A stretch of 43,328 nucleotides of DNA from Lachnospiraceae bacterium (GCA_030531435.1 JAUNNN010000015.1:1-43328), one strand, 5' to 3'; positions 1-9,338 are shown, counted from the stretch's first letter. Program-made: numbers and translations. The notes: generated by a model from the sequence alone, not told the origin.

Positions 1-431
1 GGACCACCAGATACAAATACTGTTGGAACATTAACTCTTGCTGCAGCCATTAAAAGACCAGGTACATTCTTATCACAGTTTGGAACCATAACAAGAGCAT
101 CAAACTGATGAGCCATTGCCATACATTCTGTTGAATCTGCTATAAGATCTCTTGTTACAAGAGAATATTTCATTCCTGTATGTCCCATAGCAATACCATC
201 ACATACAGCGATTGCTGGGAATACAATTGGTGTTCCACCAGCCATAGCTACACCGATTTTGACTGCTTCAACAATCTTATCAAGGTTCATATGACCAGGA
301 ACGATTTCATTGTATGAACTAACAATACCAACAAGTGGTCTGTCCATTTCTTCCTTAGTATATCCAAGTGCATTAAATAATGATCTGTGAGGCGCCTGTG
401 CAGGTCCCTTTGTAACTGAATCGCTTCTCAT
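1..431 (-). CDS. ilvD: Dihydroxy-acid dehydratase, N-terminal part (runs off the left edge)
   Basis: This is the first 143 or so residues of the Fe-S enzyme that dehydrates 2,3-dihydroxy-isovalerate and 2,3-dihydroxy-3-methylvalerate, a late step in valine and isoleucine synthesis (also feeding leucine and pantothenate). Translation begins [19 protein letters not shown]. It contains the family blocks [18 protein letters not shown] and PNCDKNVPG, whose cysteines belong to the cluster-binding set in IlvD/EDD enzymes. The ATG at 429-431 has a strong GGAGG about 8 bases upstream. The gene lies 20 bases downstream of leuB on the same strand, so the two are almost certainly co-transcribed. The rest of the gene lies outside the window. 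Confidence 0.96.
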   Translation of the reverse strand, partial: MRSDSVTKGPAQAPHRSLFNALGYTKEEMDRPLVGIVSSYNEIVPGHMNLDKIVEAVKIGVAMAGGTPIVFPAIAVCDGIAMGHTGMKYSLVTRDLIADSTECMAMAHQFDALVMVPNCDKNVPGLLMAAARVNVPTVFVSGG

Positions 432-451
432 TTATATTTCCTCCAGACAGA

Positions 452-1534
452 TTAAATTCTGTCGACTATTAAATCACCCATTTTATCGCATCCAACAAGT
501 TCAAATCCATCAGACATAATATCCTTTGTTCTATATCCGTCTTTAAGAACCTGCTTAACTGCATTATCAATTGCATCTGCTTCTTCACTAAGATTAAGTG
601 AATATCTAAGAAGCATTGATGCTGAAAGAATTGTAGCAATAGGATTTGCAATATTCTGTCCAGCTATATCAGGAGCTGAGCCATGTGATGGCTCGTATAA
701 TCCAAAACTAGTATCGTTAAGTGAAGCTGATGAAAGCATACCTATTGAACCAGTAACCATTGACGCTTCATCTGATAAGATATCTCCAAACATATTCTCT
801 GTAAGAATTACATCGAACTGCTTTGGATCTCTTACAAGCTGCATTGCACAGTTATCAACTAACATATGCTCAAGCTCAACATCTGGATAGTCCTTAGCCA
901 CTTCATTAACAACTGCTCTCCAAAGTCTTGATGAATCAAGTACATTTGCTTTATCAACACTTGTAACCTTTGAGCGTCTCTTTCTTGCAATTTCAAATCC
1001 CTTAATTGCAATTCTACGAATTTCATTCTCATCGTATGTTAATGTATCAATAGCCTTCTTTACGCCGTTTTCTTCAACTGTTTTTCTTTCTCCAAAATAA
1101 AGACCACCAGTTAATTCACGCATAATCATCATATCGAAACCATCGCCAATTATTTCAGCCTTAAGAGGGCATGCTTCTGCAAGCTCTTCATATAAATAAG
1201 CTGGACGAAGATTTGCAAATAAATTAAGAGCTTTTCTTAACTTAAGAAGGCCTGCTTCTGGTCTCTTCTCTGGTGGAAGCTTATACCATGGAGATGTAGA
1301 TGTATTTCCTCCAATAGATCCCATAAGAACAGCGTCACTTGATTTTGCAATCTCAATAGTTTCGTCTGTAAGTGGTACGCCGTGTACGTCAATAGAAGCA
1401 CCACCCATTAAAATATCATTATAATTAAATTCGTGTCCGTATTTATCTGCGACTTTATCAAGAACCTTCTTAGCTTCTCTTACTATTTCTGGTCCGATTC
1501 CATCACCACTAATACATGCAATATTTGCTTTCAT
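452..1534 (-). CDS. leuB: 3-isopropylmalate dehydrogenase
   Basis: LeuB oxidatively decarboxylates 3-isopropylmalate to 2-oxoisocaproate, using NAD+, in leucine synthesis. The 360-residue length is normal for the family. Diagnostic segments are the N-terminal [10 protein letters not shown], the substrate-binding [27 protein letters not shown] with its catalytic lysine region, the metal-binding [17 protein letters not shown], and [14 protein letters not shown], which in this family binds the cofactor. GAGG precedes the ATG by 7 bases. It sits 17 bases after yajC and 20 bases before ilvD. No T-box or leucine leader peptide is visible upstream, so regulation probably comes from the yajC promoter or from further upstream. 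Confidence 0.97.
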   Translation of the reverse strand: MKANIACISGDGIGPEIVREAKKVLDKVADKYGHEFNYNDILMGGASIDVHGVPLTDETIEIAKSSDAVLMGSIGGNTSTSPWYKLPPEKRPEAGLLKLRKALNLFANLRPAYLYEELAEACPLKAEIIGDGFDMMIMRELTGGLYFGERKTVEENGVKKAIDTLTYDENEIRRIAIKGFEIARKRRSKVTSVDKANVLDSSRLWRAVVNEVAKDYPDVELEHMLVDNCAMQLVRDPKQFDVILTENMFGDILSDEASMVTGSIGMLSSASLNDTSFGLYEPSHGSAPDIAGQNIANPIATILSASMLLRYSLNLSEEADAIDNAVKQVLKDGYRTKDIMSDGFELVGCDKMGDLIVDRI

Positions 1535-1551
1535 GCTAAACCTCGACTTTA

Positions 1552-1878
1552 TTATTTATCATCTGATGCGCTAGCTGATGCAGGCTTTTCAGACTGTACA
1601 ATAGCGCTCTTCTGCATTGGAATTCTGCAGTTTTTGTTGTTACCAAACTCAACGATTACTGTATCTTCTGTAATATCAATAATAATGCCATAAAAACCAC
1701 TTGTAGTAAGTACTGTATCGCCTACCTCAAGGTCTGCAAGCATAGCAGCGATTCTCTTCTGTTCCTTTTTCTGTGGTCTTGAAAGGAAATAGAACATTGC
1801 GCCTATGATTACCACATAAACAACAAGCATAAGAGTTCCCTGTGATGCCATACCAGGTGTTGTTAATATTGCTGACAT
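1552..1878 (-). CDS. yajC: Preprotein translocase subunit YajC
   Basis: YajC is a small single-pass membrane protein of the SecDF-YajC accessory complex that assists Sec-dependent export. The 108-residue product has one transmembrane segment near residues 15-35 ([19 protein letters not shown]), then the typical basic region [31 protein letters not shown] and a beta-rich domain. I placed the start at the ATG ending at 1878 because AGGAGG lies 7 bases before it; a longer frame starting 12 codons upstream has no ribosome-binding site. The tgt-yajC pairing is common in bacteria. The C-terminal tail is rich in Ala, Ser and Lys. Confidence 0.93.
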   Translation of the reverse strand: MSAILTTPGMASQGTLMLVVYVVIIGAMFYFLSRPQKKEQKRIAAMLADLEVGDTVLTTSGFYGIIIDITEDTVIVEFGNNKNCRIPMQKSAIVQSEKPASASASDDK

Positions 1879-1940
1879 AAATAATCCTCCTAAAAATAAA
1901 ACAAAATTGTGCAAATAAGCCTATTTACGCACTATTGAAA

Positions 1941-1969
1941 ATAATACAATATTTATGCATATTTCACAA
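1941..1969 (-). promoter_or_regulatory. Predicted sigma-A promoter for yajC-leuB-ilvD
   Basis: On the minus strand, TTGTGA (1964-1969) and TATTAT (1941-1946) are separated by 17 bases. The pair lies between tgt and yajC, so yajC-leuB-ilvD could be transcribed independently of tgt. Read by eye; no transcript data. Confidence 0.6.
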
Positions 1970-1992
1970 GGTCTATATACGAAAAATGTATA

Positions 1993-3123
1993 TTATTCAC
2001 CCTGCTCCATTGAAGCAAGCATATCATTCTTGTACTGCTTGTATCTGCCCTCTTCAATTGCAAGCCTTATTTCTTCCATCATATTATTGTAAAAATAAAG
2101 ATTATGCATAACACAAAGTCGCATTCCAAGCATTTCTTTTGCTTTTAATAAATGTCTTATGTATGCTCTTGAATACTTTCTACATGTAGGGCACATACAG
2201 CCTTCTTCTATAGGCTTTGAATCAAGCTCGTACTTAGCATTAAATAAGTTGATTTTTCCTTTTTTAGTATAAAGATGTCCATGACGTCCATTTCTTGTTG
2301 GATATACACAGTCAAAGAAATCTACGCCTCTGTCTACAGCCTCAAGAATATTAGCAGGCGTTCCAACACCCATAAGATATGTTGGCTTATCCTTTGGAAG
2401 AAATGGAATAACTTCTTCAATTATTTCGTACATCTGCTCATGCGTTTCACCAACTGCAAGTCCACCAATGGCATAACCATCCAAATTCATATCTGCAATG
2501 GTTCTTGCATGTTCTGCTCTTATATGTTTATGAATTGCACCCTGATTAATTCCAAATAAAAGCTGATTTTTATTTATTGTGTCATCAAGACTATTAAGCC
2601 TCTTCATTTCAACCTGACATCTTTCTAGCCATCTAGTTGTTCTGTCAACAGAGTTTCTAACATATTTTTCATCAGCAAGGGCTGGGGCACATTCATCAAA
2701 TGCCATAGCAATTGTTGATGCAAGATTTGACTGAATCTGCATACTCTCTTCAGGGCCCATAAATATTTTTCTGCCATCTACATGAGAGTTAAAATAAACG
2801 CCCTCTTCTTTTATTTTTCTAAGTGAACTTAAAGAAAAAACCTGAAATCCACCGGAATCAGTAAGAATAGGCTTATCCCAGTTCATAAACTTATGTAAAC
2901 CGCCTAGCTCTTTTACTATTTTATCGCCTGGTCTTACATGCAAATGATATGTATTTGAAAGCTCAACCTGAGTTTTTAACCCCTGTAAATCTTCAGTAGA
3001 TACGGCACCTTTAATAGCCGCAGCGGTACCAACATTCATAAACAAAGGAGTCTGTACAGTTCCATGAACAGTTGTAAACTCAGCTCTTTTTGCATTTCCG
3101 TCTGTTTTTAATATCTTATACAT
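1993..3123 (-). CDS. tgt: Queuine tRNA-ribosyltransferase (tRNA-guanine transglycosylase)
   Basis: Tgt exchanges guanine-34 in GUN-anticodon tRNAs (Asp, Asn, His, Tyr) for preQ1 during queuosine synthesis. The 376-residue protein has the family length. The general-base aspartate lies in LTDSGGFQVFSL (D89) and the nucleophilic aspartate in FFDCVYPTRNGRHG (D271). The C-terminal zinc site is visible as CMCPTC followed by a histidine (YIRHL), within residues of about 310-330. The ATG has GAGG upstream. The gene is divergent from aroC and upstream of yajC, as in many Firmicutes. No preQ1 riboswitch or queuosine-synthesis gene is visible here. Confidence 0.97.
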   Translation of the reverse strand: MYKILKTDGNAKRAEFTTVHGTVQTPLFMNVGTAAAIKGAVSTEDLQGLKTQVELSNTYHLHVRPGDKIVKELGGLHKFMNWDKPILTDSGGFQVFSLSSLRKIKEEGVYFNSHVDGRKIFMGPEESMQIQSNLASTIAMAFDECAPALADEKYVRNSVDRTTRWLERCQVEMKRLNSLDDTINKNQLLFGINQGAIHKHIRAEHARTIADMNLDGYAIGGLAVGETHEQMYEIIEEVIPFLPKDKPTYLMGVGTPANILEAVDRGVDFFDCVYPTRNGRHGHLYTKKGKINLFNAKYELDSKPIEEGCMCPTCRKYSRAYIRHLLKAKEMLGMRLCVMHNLYFYNNMMEEIRLAIEEGRYKQYKNDMLASMEQGE

Positions 3124-3171
3124 AGAAATCCTCTTTCCTATTTACTAAATCAATATAATACCATTTATCGT

Positions 3172-3201
3172 TTTACAAAGGAACAGCAATTATAGTATAT
3201 T
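3172..3201 (+). promoter_or_regulatory. Possible promoter for aroC
   Basis: TTTACA (3172-3177) and TATATT (3196-3201) are separated by 18 bases, just upstream of aroC and its AGGAG site at 3221-3225. It is a weaker match than the potA or ylxM promoters. No equally clear promoter for the divergent tgt gene was found in the same gap. Confidence 0.4.
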
Positions 3202-3231
3202 ATCATAAGAAAACATATTTAGGAGACAATT

Positions 3232-4335
3232 ATGGCAGGCTCAATATTTGGAGAGAAATTCAAAATTTCAACATGGGGAGAATCACACGGTGCAGCACTT
3301 GGTGTAGTTGTTGATGGCTGCCCTGCAGGACTTCCACTTACAGAAGCAGATATTCAAAAATATCTTGATTTAAGAAAACCTGGTCAGTCTGAATACACAA
3401 CTTCACGTGGTGAAGACGATATGGTAGAAATCTTATCTGGTGTATTTGAAGGCGTAACTACAGGAACACCTATTTCAATGATTGTTAGAAATAAATCTCA
3501 GCGTTCAGCTGACTATTCTGAAATTGCTTCATATTACAGACCTGGCCATGCAGACTATACATTTGATGCCAAATATGGTTTTAGAGACTATAGAGGCGGC
3601 GGACGCTCTTCTGGTCGTGAGACAATAGGACGTGTTGCTGCCGGTGCTATCGCAATAAAGCTTTTATCGTTATTTGGTGTAAAAATCACAACATTTACAA
3701 AGTCTATTGGACCAATTGATATAAATCCAGCAAACTTTGATGAATCAAGAATTCTAACTGATAAATTAAGAATGCCAGATGAAAATGCATCTATAAAAGC
3801 TCAGGGATATCTTGATAAATTAAGAAGTGAAGGAAATTCATGTGGCGGAATAATTGAGTGTCACATAGATGGAGTTGTTCCAGGACTTGGCGAACCAGTA
3901 TTTGATAAGCTTGATGCAAGACTCTCTTACGCTATTATGAGTATTGGCGCTATTAAAGGAATTGAATTCGGTGACGGATTTGACGTTGCAAGAATGACTG
4001 GTTCTGAAAACAATGACTCATTTGCATCAAAAATCTCAGGTTCAAACTTTGATTTAACTACTGATGTTTATAAGAAAACAAATCACTCTGGTGGTGTACT
4101 TGGCGGAATGTCAGATGGTAGCCAGATTGTATTCAGATGTGCAGTAAAGCCTACACCATCTATAAGTGCCCCACAAAGAACAATAAATAAAAACGGTGAA
4201 GAAATCACCGTTTCTATAAAAGGTCGTCACGATCCAATTATTGTTCCTCGTGCCGTTGTAGTTGTTGAATCAATGGCCGCACTTACAATTGTAGATGCAA
4301 TGCTTATGAATATGGGAAATGTAATTAAATCTTAA
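3232..4335 (+). CDS. aroC: Chorismate synthase
   Basis: AroC converts 5-enolpyruvylshikimate-3-phosphate to chorismate, the last step of the shikimate pathway; it needs reduced FMN. The 367-residue length is typical. Family signatures are WGESHGAALGVVVDGCPAGLPL near the N-terminus, RPGHADYTFDAKYGFRDYRGGGRSSGRET around residues 100-130, and RHDPIIVPRAVVVVESMAA near the C-terminus. AGGAG lies 6 bases before the ATG. It stands alone on the plus strand, with no other aro gene in view. Its last 11 bases overlap the end of the convergent lactonase-like gene, and a terminator hairpin for it lies inside that gene. Confidence 0.97.
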   Translation: MAGSIFGEKFKISTWGESHGAALGVVVDGCPAGLPLTEADIQKYLDLRKPGQSEYTTSRGEDDMVEILSGVFEGVTTGTPISMIVRNKSQRSADYSEIASYYRPGHADYTFDAKYGFRDYRGGGRSSGRETIGRVAAGAIAIKLLSLFGVKITTFTKSIGPIDINPANFDESRILTDKLRMPDENASIKAQGYLDKLRSEGNSCGGIIECHIDGVVPGLGEPVFDKLDARLSYAIMSIGAIKGIEFGDGFDVARMTGSENNDSFASKISGSNFDLTTDVYKKTNHSGGVLGGMSDGSQIVFRCAVKPTPSISAPQRTINKNGEEITVSIKGRHDPIIVPRAVVVVESMAALTIVDAMLMNMGNVIKS

Positions 4336-5386
4336 GAAGTGTAACTGTATTTCCCTTTGCGACTTTTATTTCGGGACCATTCATTATGAGGGTCCCTTTT
4401 TCTATGTCTACATTAAAGAATGTAATTGTATCTGACTCATGATTTAAGCTTACAACATGCTTACAATCAGGGAATACTGCTATATCCTTTGGATAATCTC
4501 CACTTATTGGCAATACAAGCTTCTTTGTAAGTGTGCCCTCCTTATCATCGATAGCAAATACACCTACGCTATTATCTCCTGCATTTGAGCAGAAAATATA
4601 TTTATTATCCATAGAAAGCTTCATAGCACATGCAGCTGCATTAGATGTATGATAATCATTTAATGTTGAGATTTTCTGAACCTTATCAAATATAGGGCGT
4701 CCATTCTCTTCTTTATATGAATAAACAACTATTGAGCTGTTCATCTGATTAATTACATATGCAAACTTTCCATCTTTTCTAAACTTAATGTATTTTGGAG
4801 CTGACTCCTGCTCACATCTTATTGCATCAACAAGCTTAAGCTTTCCAGTAATTGTACTAAAGCTATAAATCTTTACATGGTCAAGTCCAAGGTCACATGC
4901 ACAGAGATATTTATTATCTCTTGTCATCTTTACGCAGCTTACATGAGGTCTGAAGTTTCTGTCAGAAACATTACCCATGCCCTGATGGAATATTTCATCA
5001 GTTATCTCTCCAATAGCACCATTCTCTTCAAGCTTTAATACAGTTATCTTTCCATCATGGTATCCAGCAACAAACATATACTTATCTGTATAGTCTGTAG
5101 AAATATAACAGCCTCTCATACCATTAATAGAAGCCATATTAATAAGTTCAAGGCCGCCATTATCAAGCATTTTAAATGCTTCTACTCCAAAATCTGTTAT
5201 AGAATATATGTATTTCTGATTATGTGAAATAGTTAAATAAGAAGAATTTTTAATTGTGATCTGTTCTCTTTCAGATATTCTTCCTTCATTCACATCTACA
5301 TCGTAAATACGGATACCTTTATCGTTTTTTCTAGTATAAGTAGATACATATGCAACATATCTATCTTCTGAAGACTTTTTAGCCAT
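4325..5386 (-). CDS. Seven-bladed beta-propeller lactonase-family protein
   Basis: This 353-residue cytosolic protein belongs to the lactonase/beta-propeller family (YkgB/6-phosphogluconolactonase type). It shows repeated blade motifs such as KYIYSITDFGVEAF, KYLCACDLGLDHVKIYSF, KFAYVINQMNSSIVVYSY and KYIFCSNAGDNSVGVFAI. Characterised relatives hydrolyse 6-phosphogluconolactone, but others in the family act on different lactones or are uncharacterised, so the substrate is uncertain. No pentose-phosphate genes adjoin it. I chose the ATG ending at 5386 because GAGGTG lies 4 bases upstream; an in-frame TTG four codons earlier lies upstream of that site. There is no signal peptide. Confidence 0.8.
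   Translation of the reverse strand: MAKKSSEDRYVAYVSTYTRKNDKGIRIYDVDVNEGRISEREQITIKNSSYLTISHNQKYIYSITDFGVEAFKMLDNGGLELINMASINGMRGCYISTDYTDKYMFVAGYHDGKITVLKLEENGAIGEITDEIFHQGMGNVSDRNFRPHVSCVKMTRDNKYLCACDLGLDHVKIYSFSTITGKLKLVDAIRCEQESAPKYIKFRKDGKFAYVINQMNSSIVVYSYKEENGRPIFDKVQKISTLNDYHTSNAAACAMKLSMDNKYIFCSNAGDNSVGVFAIDDKEGTLTKKLVLPISGDYPKDIAVFPDCKHVVSLNHESDTITFFNVDIEKGTLIMNGPEIKVAKGNTVTLLKI
4373..4401 (+). terminator. Intrinsic terminator of aroC, inside the convergent gene
   Basis: GGGACC (4373-4378) and GGTCCC (4391-4396) form a 6-bp GC-rich stem with a 12-base loop, followed by TTTTT. It begins 37 bases after the aroC stop but lies within the coding sequence of the convergent lactonase-like gene. 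Confidence 0.6.
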
Positions 5387-5453
5387 TTTACACCTCAATA
5401 AAACATAGACTTTTCAATATAATAACATATTTAAAAAATTATTGAAATATTCA

Positions 5454-5482
5454 TTGACTTTTAAATAAACATACCATATTAT
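5454..5482 (+). promoter_or_regulatory. Sigma-A promoter of the potABCD operon
   Basis: TTGACT (5454-5459), 17 bases, then TATTAT (5477-5482): close to consensus and correctly oriented for potABCD. It predicts a start near 5488-5490 and a leader of about 65 bases. Confidence 0.75.
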
Positions 5483-5493
5483 TGTCGATAGTT

Positions 5494-5524
5494 GCGTTGT
5501 AGGAATAACGCCATTCACTATGGC
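5494..5524 (+). promoter_or_regulatory. Tandem hairpins in the potA 5' leader
   Basis: Two small stems are nested end to end near the 5' end of the predicted leader. GCGTT (5494-5498) pairs with AACGC (5507-5511), and GCCAT (5510-5514) pairs with ATGGC (5520-5524). They share two bases, so they compete or stack. I do not recognise a riboswitch class here. It may simply be leader structure. Confidence 0.35.
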
Positions 5525-5554
5525 CATGGACGAAAACACACGGGGTAGGGAACT

Positions 5555-6631
5555 ATGAGTAAAAGATTAATCGAACTTAGTAACATATCAAAGTCATTCG
5601 ACGGTCAGCTCGTCATCGATGAGCTAGATTTATATATCCGCGAAAATGAATTTATAACTTTGCTTGGACCATCAGGTTGTGGTAAAACTACTACTCTTCG
5701 TATGATAGGTGGTTTTGAAACTCCTGATAAGGGAACTATTTACTTTGATGGAAGAGATATTACTAATATGCCTGCAAACAAGAGACAGGTTAATACAGTA
5801 TTCCAGAAATATGCTCTCTTTTCTCATATGACAATTGCTGAAAATATTGCATTTGGTCTTAAATTAAAGAAAAAGTCCAAATCATATATTGATGATAAAA
5901 TAAAATACGCTTTAAAGCTTGTAAATCTTGATGGTTATGAAAATCGTATGCCTGATTCACTTTCTGGTGGTCAGCAGCAGCGAATTGCCATTGCAAGAGC
6001 TATCGTTAATGAACCAAAGGTTCTCCTTCTTGATGAGCCACTTGGTGCCCTTGATCTTAAATTAAGACAGGATATGCAGTATGAGCTTATCCGTCTTAAA
6101 AATGAGCTTGGAATTACATTTATTTATGTAACACATGATCAGGAAGAAGCTCTTACTATGTCAGATACTATCGTTGTAATGAACCAGGGTTATATCCAGC
6201 AGATTGGTACTCCTGAAGATATTTACAACGAACCACAGAATGCATTTGTAGCAGACTTCATTGGTGACAGTAATATAATATCTGCTGTTATGATTGAAGA
6301 TAAACTTGTTGAGATTTTAGGAGCGAAGTTTGAATGTGTAGATACAGGTTTTGGTAATATGAAGCCTGTTGATGCAGTAATAAGACCTGAAGATATCGAT
6401 CTCTTAGAGCCAGGAAAAGGCTCTCTTGATGGTGTCGTAACTCATATCATATTTAAAGGTGTACATTACGAAATGGAAGTCACCACTCCTGATGGCTTTG
6501 AATGGCTTGTCCATTCAACTGACATGTTCCCCGTAGGTACTAAGGTTTCTATTCACGTTGATCCATTTGATATTCAGATCATGAATAAACCTGAGTCAGA
6601 GGATGAGGAGGCAATTCCAATTGAAGAGTAA
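5555..6631 (+). CDS. potA: Spermidine/putrescine ABC transporter ATPase PotA
   Basis: PotA is the ATP-hydrolysing subunit that drives polyamine import, working on the cytoplasmic face of PotBC. In the 358-residue protein, Walker A is GPSGCGKTT (38-46), the Q-loop lies around VFQKYALF, the ABC signature is LSGGQ (136-140), Walker B is VLLLDEP (156-162), and the switch histidine is in YVTHDQEE (H194). Residues 240-350 form the C-terminal TOBE-like regulatory domain typical of PotA/MalK ATPases. It is the first gene of potABCD. Its ribosome site (GTAGGG) is weaker than those of the downstream genes. Confidence 0.95.
   Translation: MSKRLIELSNISKSFDGQLVIDELDLYIRENEFITLLGPSGCGKTTTLRMIGGFETPDKGTIYFDGRDITNMPANKRQVNTVFQKYALFSHMTIAENIAFGLKLKKKSKSYIDDKIKYALKLVNLDGYENRMPDSLSGGQQQRIAIARAIVNEPKVLLLDEPLGALDLKLRQDMQYELIRLKNELGITFIYVTHDQEEALTMSDTIVVMNQGYIQQIGTPEDIYNEPQNAFVADFIGDSNIISAVMIEDKLVEILGAKFECVDTGFGNMKPVDAVIRPEDIDLLEPGKGSLDGVVTHIIFKGVHYEMEVTTPDGFEWLVHSTDMFPVGTKVSIHVDPFDIQIMNKPESEDEEAIPIEE
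6605..6611 (+). promoter_or_regulatory. Ribosome-binding site that decides the potB start
   Basis: GAGGAGG lies inside the end of potA, 9 bases before an in-frame TTG at 6621. An upstream ATG at 6603 has no properly spaced site because the purines abut it, so the TTG is the better start. Confidence 0.6.
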
Positions 6632-7436
6632 GTCAAAAGTATTATCAACACCTTATACAATCTGGGCAATCGGATTCATAATTATTCCACTTATTATGGT
6701 ATTATATTATGCCTTCACAGAAAAAGATGGTTCTTTTTCTGTTTCTTATGTTGCCGCAATTTCAGACCCAACAAATTTTAAAGCACTTATGCTCTCTATT
6801 GTACTTTCACTTATTAGTACAATTATTTGTTTACTACTCGCCTACCCTCTTGCAATGATTCTTGCATCATCTGGGGTAGATAGATCTGGGTTTATAGTTT
6901 TTATATTTATTCTCCCTATGTGGATGAATTTCCTATTAAGAACACTTGCATGGCAAACACTACTTGAGAAAACAGGCGTTATTAATAGTGTACTCAAGTA
7001 TTTACATTTAGGACAAATCAATATTATAAATACACCTTATGCAATTGTACTCGGTATGGTTTATAACTTCCTGCCATTTATGGTTCTTCCAATTTATAAC
7101 ATACTAGCCAAAATTGATAAGAATGTATTAAATGCTGCAAGAGACCTTGGAGCAAATGAATTTCAGGTATTCTTACGAATTACTTTTCCGCTAAGCATTC
7201 CTGGTGTTATATCAGGAATCACAATGGTATTTGTTCCTGCCCTTACAACATTCGTTATTTCTGATCTCTTAGGTGGAAGTAAAATCCTACTAATCGGAAA
7301 TGTAATTGAGCAGGAATTTAAGCAGACAAATAACTGGCATGCAGGTTCAGGTTTATCCTTTGTACTTATGATTTTCATTGTTGTTAGCATGCTTATTACA
7401 AATAAATATGATAAGGAAGGAGGCGCAGTACTATGA
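6621..7436 (+). CDS. potB: Spermidine/putrescine ABC transporter permease PotB
   Basis: PotB is one of the two inner-membrane permease subunits of the polyamine importer. It has about six hydrophobic segments, beginning with a helix over [18 protein letters not shown]. The EAA-type loop that docks to PotA is [24 protein letters not shown], near the C-terminal third. From the TTG at 6621 the product is 271 residues and starts [15 protein letters not shown], which resembles PotB family starts; the alternative ATG at 6603 would add six residues. It overlaps the end of potA by 11 bases and shares an ATGA overlap with potC, implying translational coupling. Confidence 0.93.
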   Translation: MKSKSKVLSTPYTIWAIGFIIIPLIMVLYYAFTEKDGSFSVSYVAAISDPTNFKALMLSIVLSLISTIICLLLAYPLAMILASSGVDRSGFIVFIFILPMWMNFLLRTLAWQTLLEKTGVINSVLKYLHLGQINIINTPYAIVLGMVYNFLPFMVLPIYNILAKIDKNVLNAARDLGANEFQVFLRITFPLSIPGVISGITMVFVPALTTFVISDLLGGSKILLIGNVIEQEFKQTNNWHAGSGLSFVLMIFIVVSMLITNKYDKEGGAVL

Positions 7437-8209
7437 TGAAGTTCCTTAAAAAGTTCTATATTGTACTAATATTTATATTTTTATACGCCCCTATTCTTAC
7501 ATTAATTGTTCTCTCATTTAATCAGTCAAAAACAAGAGCTAAATGGGGTGGATTTACAACAAAATGGTATGGCAGTCTTTTTAGAAATGATCAGATTATG
7601 TCTGCTTTATACACAACAATCGTTATTGCATTACTATCATCTCTTATCGCTACAGTACTTGGTACAATGGCAAGTATTGCGATAAACAGCATGAACAGAA
7701 GAATGCGTTCTGTATATCTTGGTGTTACTAACATACCAATGCTTAATGCAGATATTGTTACAGGTATATCCCTTATGCTTCTTTTCATAGCATCAGGATT
7801 ATCAATGGGATTTGGAACAGTGCTTCTCTCCCACATTACATTTAACATACCATATGTAATTTTATCTGTTATGCCAAAGCTCAAACAGACAAACCAGTCT
7901 GTGTACGAGGCGGCTCTTGATCTTGGAGCATCTCATTTACATGCATTCTTCAAGGTAGTATTCCCTGACATAATTCCTGGTGTATTATCAGGATTCCTTC
8001 TTGCGTTTACTATGTCACTTGATGACTTTATTATTACACACTTTACAAAGGGCCCTGGTCTAGATACTCTTTCTACAAAAATCTACACTGAGGTTAAAAA
8101 AGGAATTAAACCTGAAATGTATTCTTTATCAACAATAATGTTTGTATCAGTTTTAGTTCTGTTAATTGTAGTGAATTATATTCCTTCAAAAGGAAATAAG
8201 AATAATTGA
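7433..8209 (+). CDS. potC: Spermidine/putrescine ABC transporter permease PotC
   Basis: PotC is the second permease subunit of the polyamine importer. The 258-residue protein has about six membrane segments, starting FYIVLIFIFLYAPILTLIVL. It carries the EAA loop AALDLGASHLHAFFKVVFPDIIPG, followed by MSLDDFIITHF, a typical PotC region. AAGGAGG precedes the overlapping ATGATG start. The A of its ATG lies one base before the potB stop TGA. Strong similarity in plan to PotB, with fixed PotA-PotB-PotC-PotD order, supports the assignment. Confidence 0.95.
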   Translation: MMKFLKKFYIVLIFIFLYAPILTLIVLSFNQSKTRAKWGGFTTKWYGSLFRNDQIMSALYTTIVIALLSSLIATVLGTMASIAINSMNRRMRSVYLGVTNIPMLNADIVTGISLMLLFIASGLSMGFGTVLLSHITFNIPYVILSVMPKLKQTNQSVYEAALDLGASHLHAFFKVVFPDIIPGVLSGFLLAFTMSLDDFIITHFTKGPGLDTLSTKIYTEVKKGIKPEMYSLSTIMFVSVLVLLIVVNYIPSKGNKNN

Positions 8210-8224
8210 TATATATATTTTATC

Positions 8225-8230
8225 AGGAGG
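8225..8230 (+). promoter_or_regulatory. Ribosome-binding site that decides the potD start
   Basis: AGGAGG lies 8 bases before a TTG at 8239. That start gives a complete lipoprotein signal peptide. An in-frame TTG at 8206 overlaps the potC stop and would translate through this site. Confidence 0.75.
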
Positions 8231-8238
8231 AAAAAATA

Positions 8239-9291
8239 TTGAAAAAATTCATTAGTGTACTGCTTGTTGCAGTCATGACTGCTGCTCTCCTTACAGGATG
8301 TGGCAAAGATTCTTCTTCAAACCAGGTTGTTGTATATAACTGGGGTGAATACATTGATCCAGATGTTATTACAATGTTCGAAGAAGAAACAGGAATCAAA
8401 GTAGTTTATGAGGAGTTTGAAACAAACGAAATCATGTACCCAAAGGTTGAGGCTGGTGCATCTCAGTACGATGTATTATGTCCATCTGACTATATGATTT
8501 CAAAGCTTATTGAAAATGATATGCTTAAGGAAATCAACTTCGATAATGTTCCAAACTTCAAAAACATTGGTAAACAGTATGTTGATATGTCAAAGGATTT
8601 TGACCCTGAAAACAAGTTTTCAGTTCCATACTGCTGGGGTACAGTTGGTATTCTTTACAACAAAACAATGGTTAGCGAACCAATAGACAGCTGGTCTGTT
8701 CTATGGGATGAGCAGTATGAAAACAATATTCTCATGCAGGACTCAGTAAGAGATGCTTTCATGGTTGCAGAAAAGCTTCTTGGATACTCAATGAACTCAA
8801 CAGATCAGAAAGAGCTTGAGGAATGTAGAGATATCTTAGTAAACCAGAAACCACTTGTTCAGGCTTACGTTGTTGATCAGGTTAGAGATAAAATGATTGG
8901 TGATGAAGCTGCTATTGGTGTTATTTACTCTGGTGAAGCAATCTACACACAGCGTGAAAATGATAATCTTGAGTACGTTATTCCAAAGGAAGGTACTAAC
9001 GTATGGATTGATTCATGGGTAATTCCAAAGAATTCTAAAAACCCTGAAAATGCCGAAAAATGGATTGACTTTATGTGCCGTCCTGACATCGCTTTAAAGA
9101 ACTTTGAATACATTACATACAGCACTCCTAACGATGCTGCAAAAGAGTTAATTGAAGAGGAAGATATTAAGAATTCAGAAATCGCATTCCCTGATCTTAC
9201 AAAGTACAATAATCTTGAAACATATGTGTACCTTGGAGAAGAGGCAGACGAAGTATATAACACACTTTGGAAAGATGTAAAATCTGAATAA
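8239..9291 (+). CDS. potD: Spermidine/putrescine-binding lipoprotein PotD
   Basis: PotD is the extracellular substrate-binding component that delivers polyamines to PotBC. From the TTG start the 350-residue product begins with a lipoprotein signal, MKKFISVLLVAVMTAALLTGC, with the lipobox cysteine at residue 21, so it is anchored to the outer face of the membrane. The mature part follows the PotD pattern: VYNWGEYIDPDVITMFEEETGI, DVLCPSDYMISKLI, PYCWGTVGILYNK, and later GEAIYT and DSWVIPKNSKNPENA. Conserved aromatic and acidic residues in these blocks line the polyamine site in known PotD structures. It is the last gene of the operon and is followed by a strong terminator. Confidence 0.95.
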   Translation: MKKFISVLLVAVMTAALLTGCGKDSSSNQVVVYNWGEYIDPDVITMFEEETGIKVVYEEFETNEIMYPKVEAGASQYDVLCPSDYMISKLIENDMLKEINFDNVPNFKNIGKQYVDMSKDFDPENKFSVPYCWGTVGILYNKTMVSEPIDSWSVLWDEQYENNILMQDSVRDAFMVAEKLLGYSMNSTDQKELEECRDILVNQKPLVQAYVVDQVRDKMIGDEAAIGVIYSGEAIYTQRENDNLEYVIPKEGTNVWIDSWVIPKNSKNPENAEKWIDFMCRPDIALKNFEYITYSTPNDAAKELIEEEDIKNSEIAFPDLTKYNNLETYVYLGEEADEVYNTLWKDVKSE

Positions 9292-9307
9292 AACTAATAC
9301 ATAAAGG

Positions 9308-9338
9308 AACAGCACTGAATATTCAGTGCTGTTTTTTT
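9308..9338 (+). terminator. Intrinsic terminator of potABCD
   Basis: A perfect inverted repeat (9308-9320 with 9321-9333, core GCACTGAATATTCAGTGC) is followed by seven T residues (9332-9338). It begins 16 bases after the potD stop. The minus-strand side is not T-rich, so it is probably one-directional. The remaining bases up to 9402 show nothing convincing, and trpS has no obvious terminator of its own. Confidence 0.92.

Noticed and set aside
432..451. Possible attenuator or T-box for ilvD/leuB
   Set aside because: Only 20 bases separate the genes, holding just a ribosome site. The region before leuB is also too short.
1993..3231. preQ1 riboswitch upstream of tgt
   Set aside because: The 108-base divergent region shows no preQ1 aptamer-like C-rich/A-rich hairpin; AT-rich sequence only.
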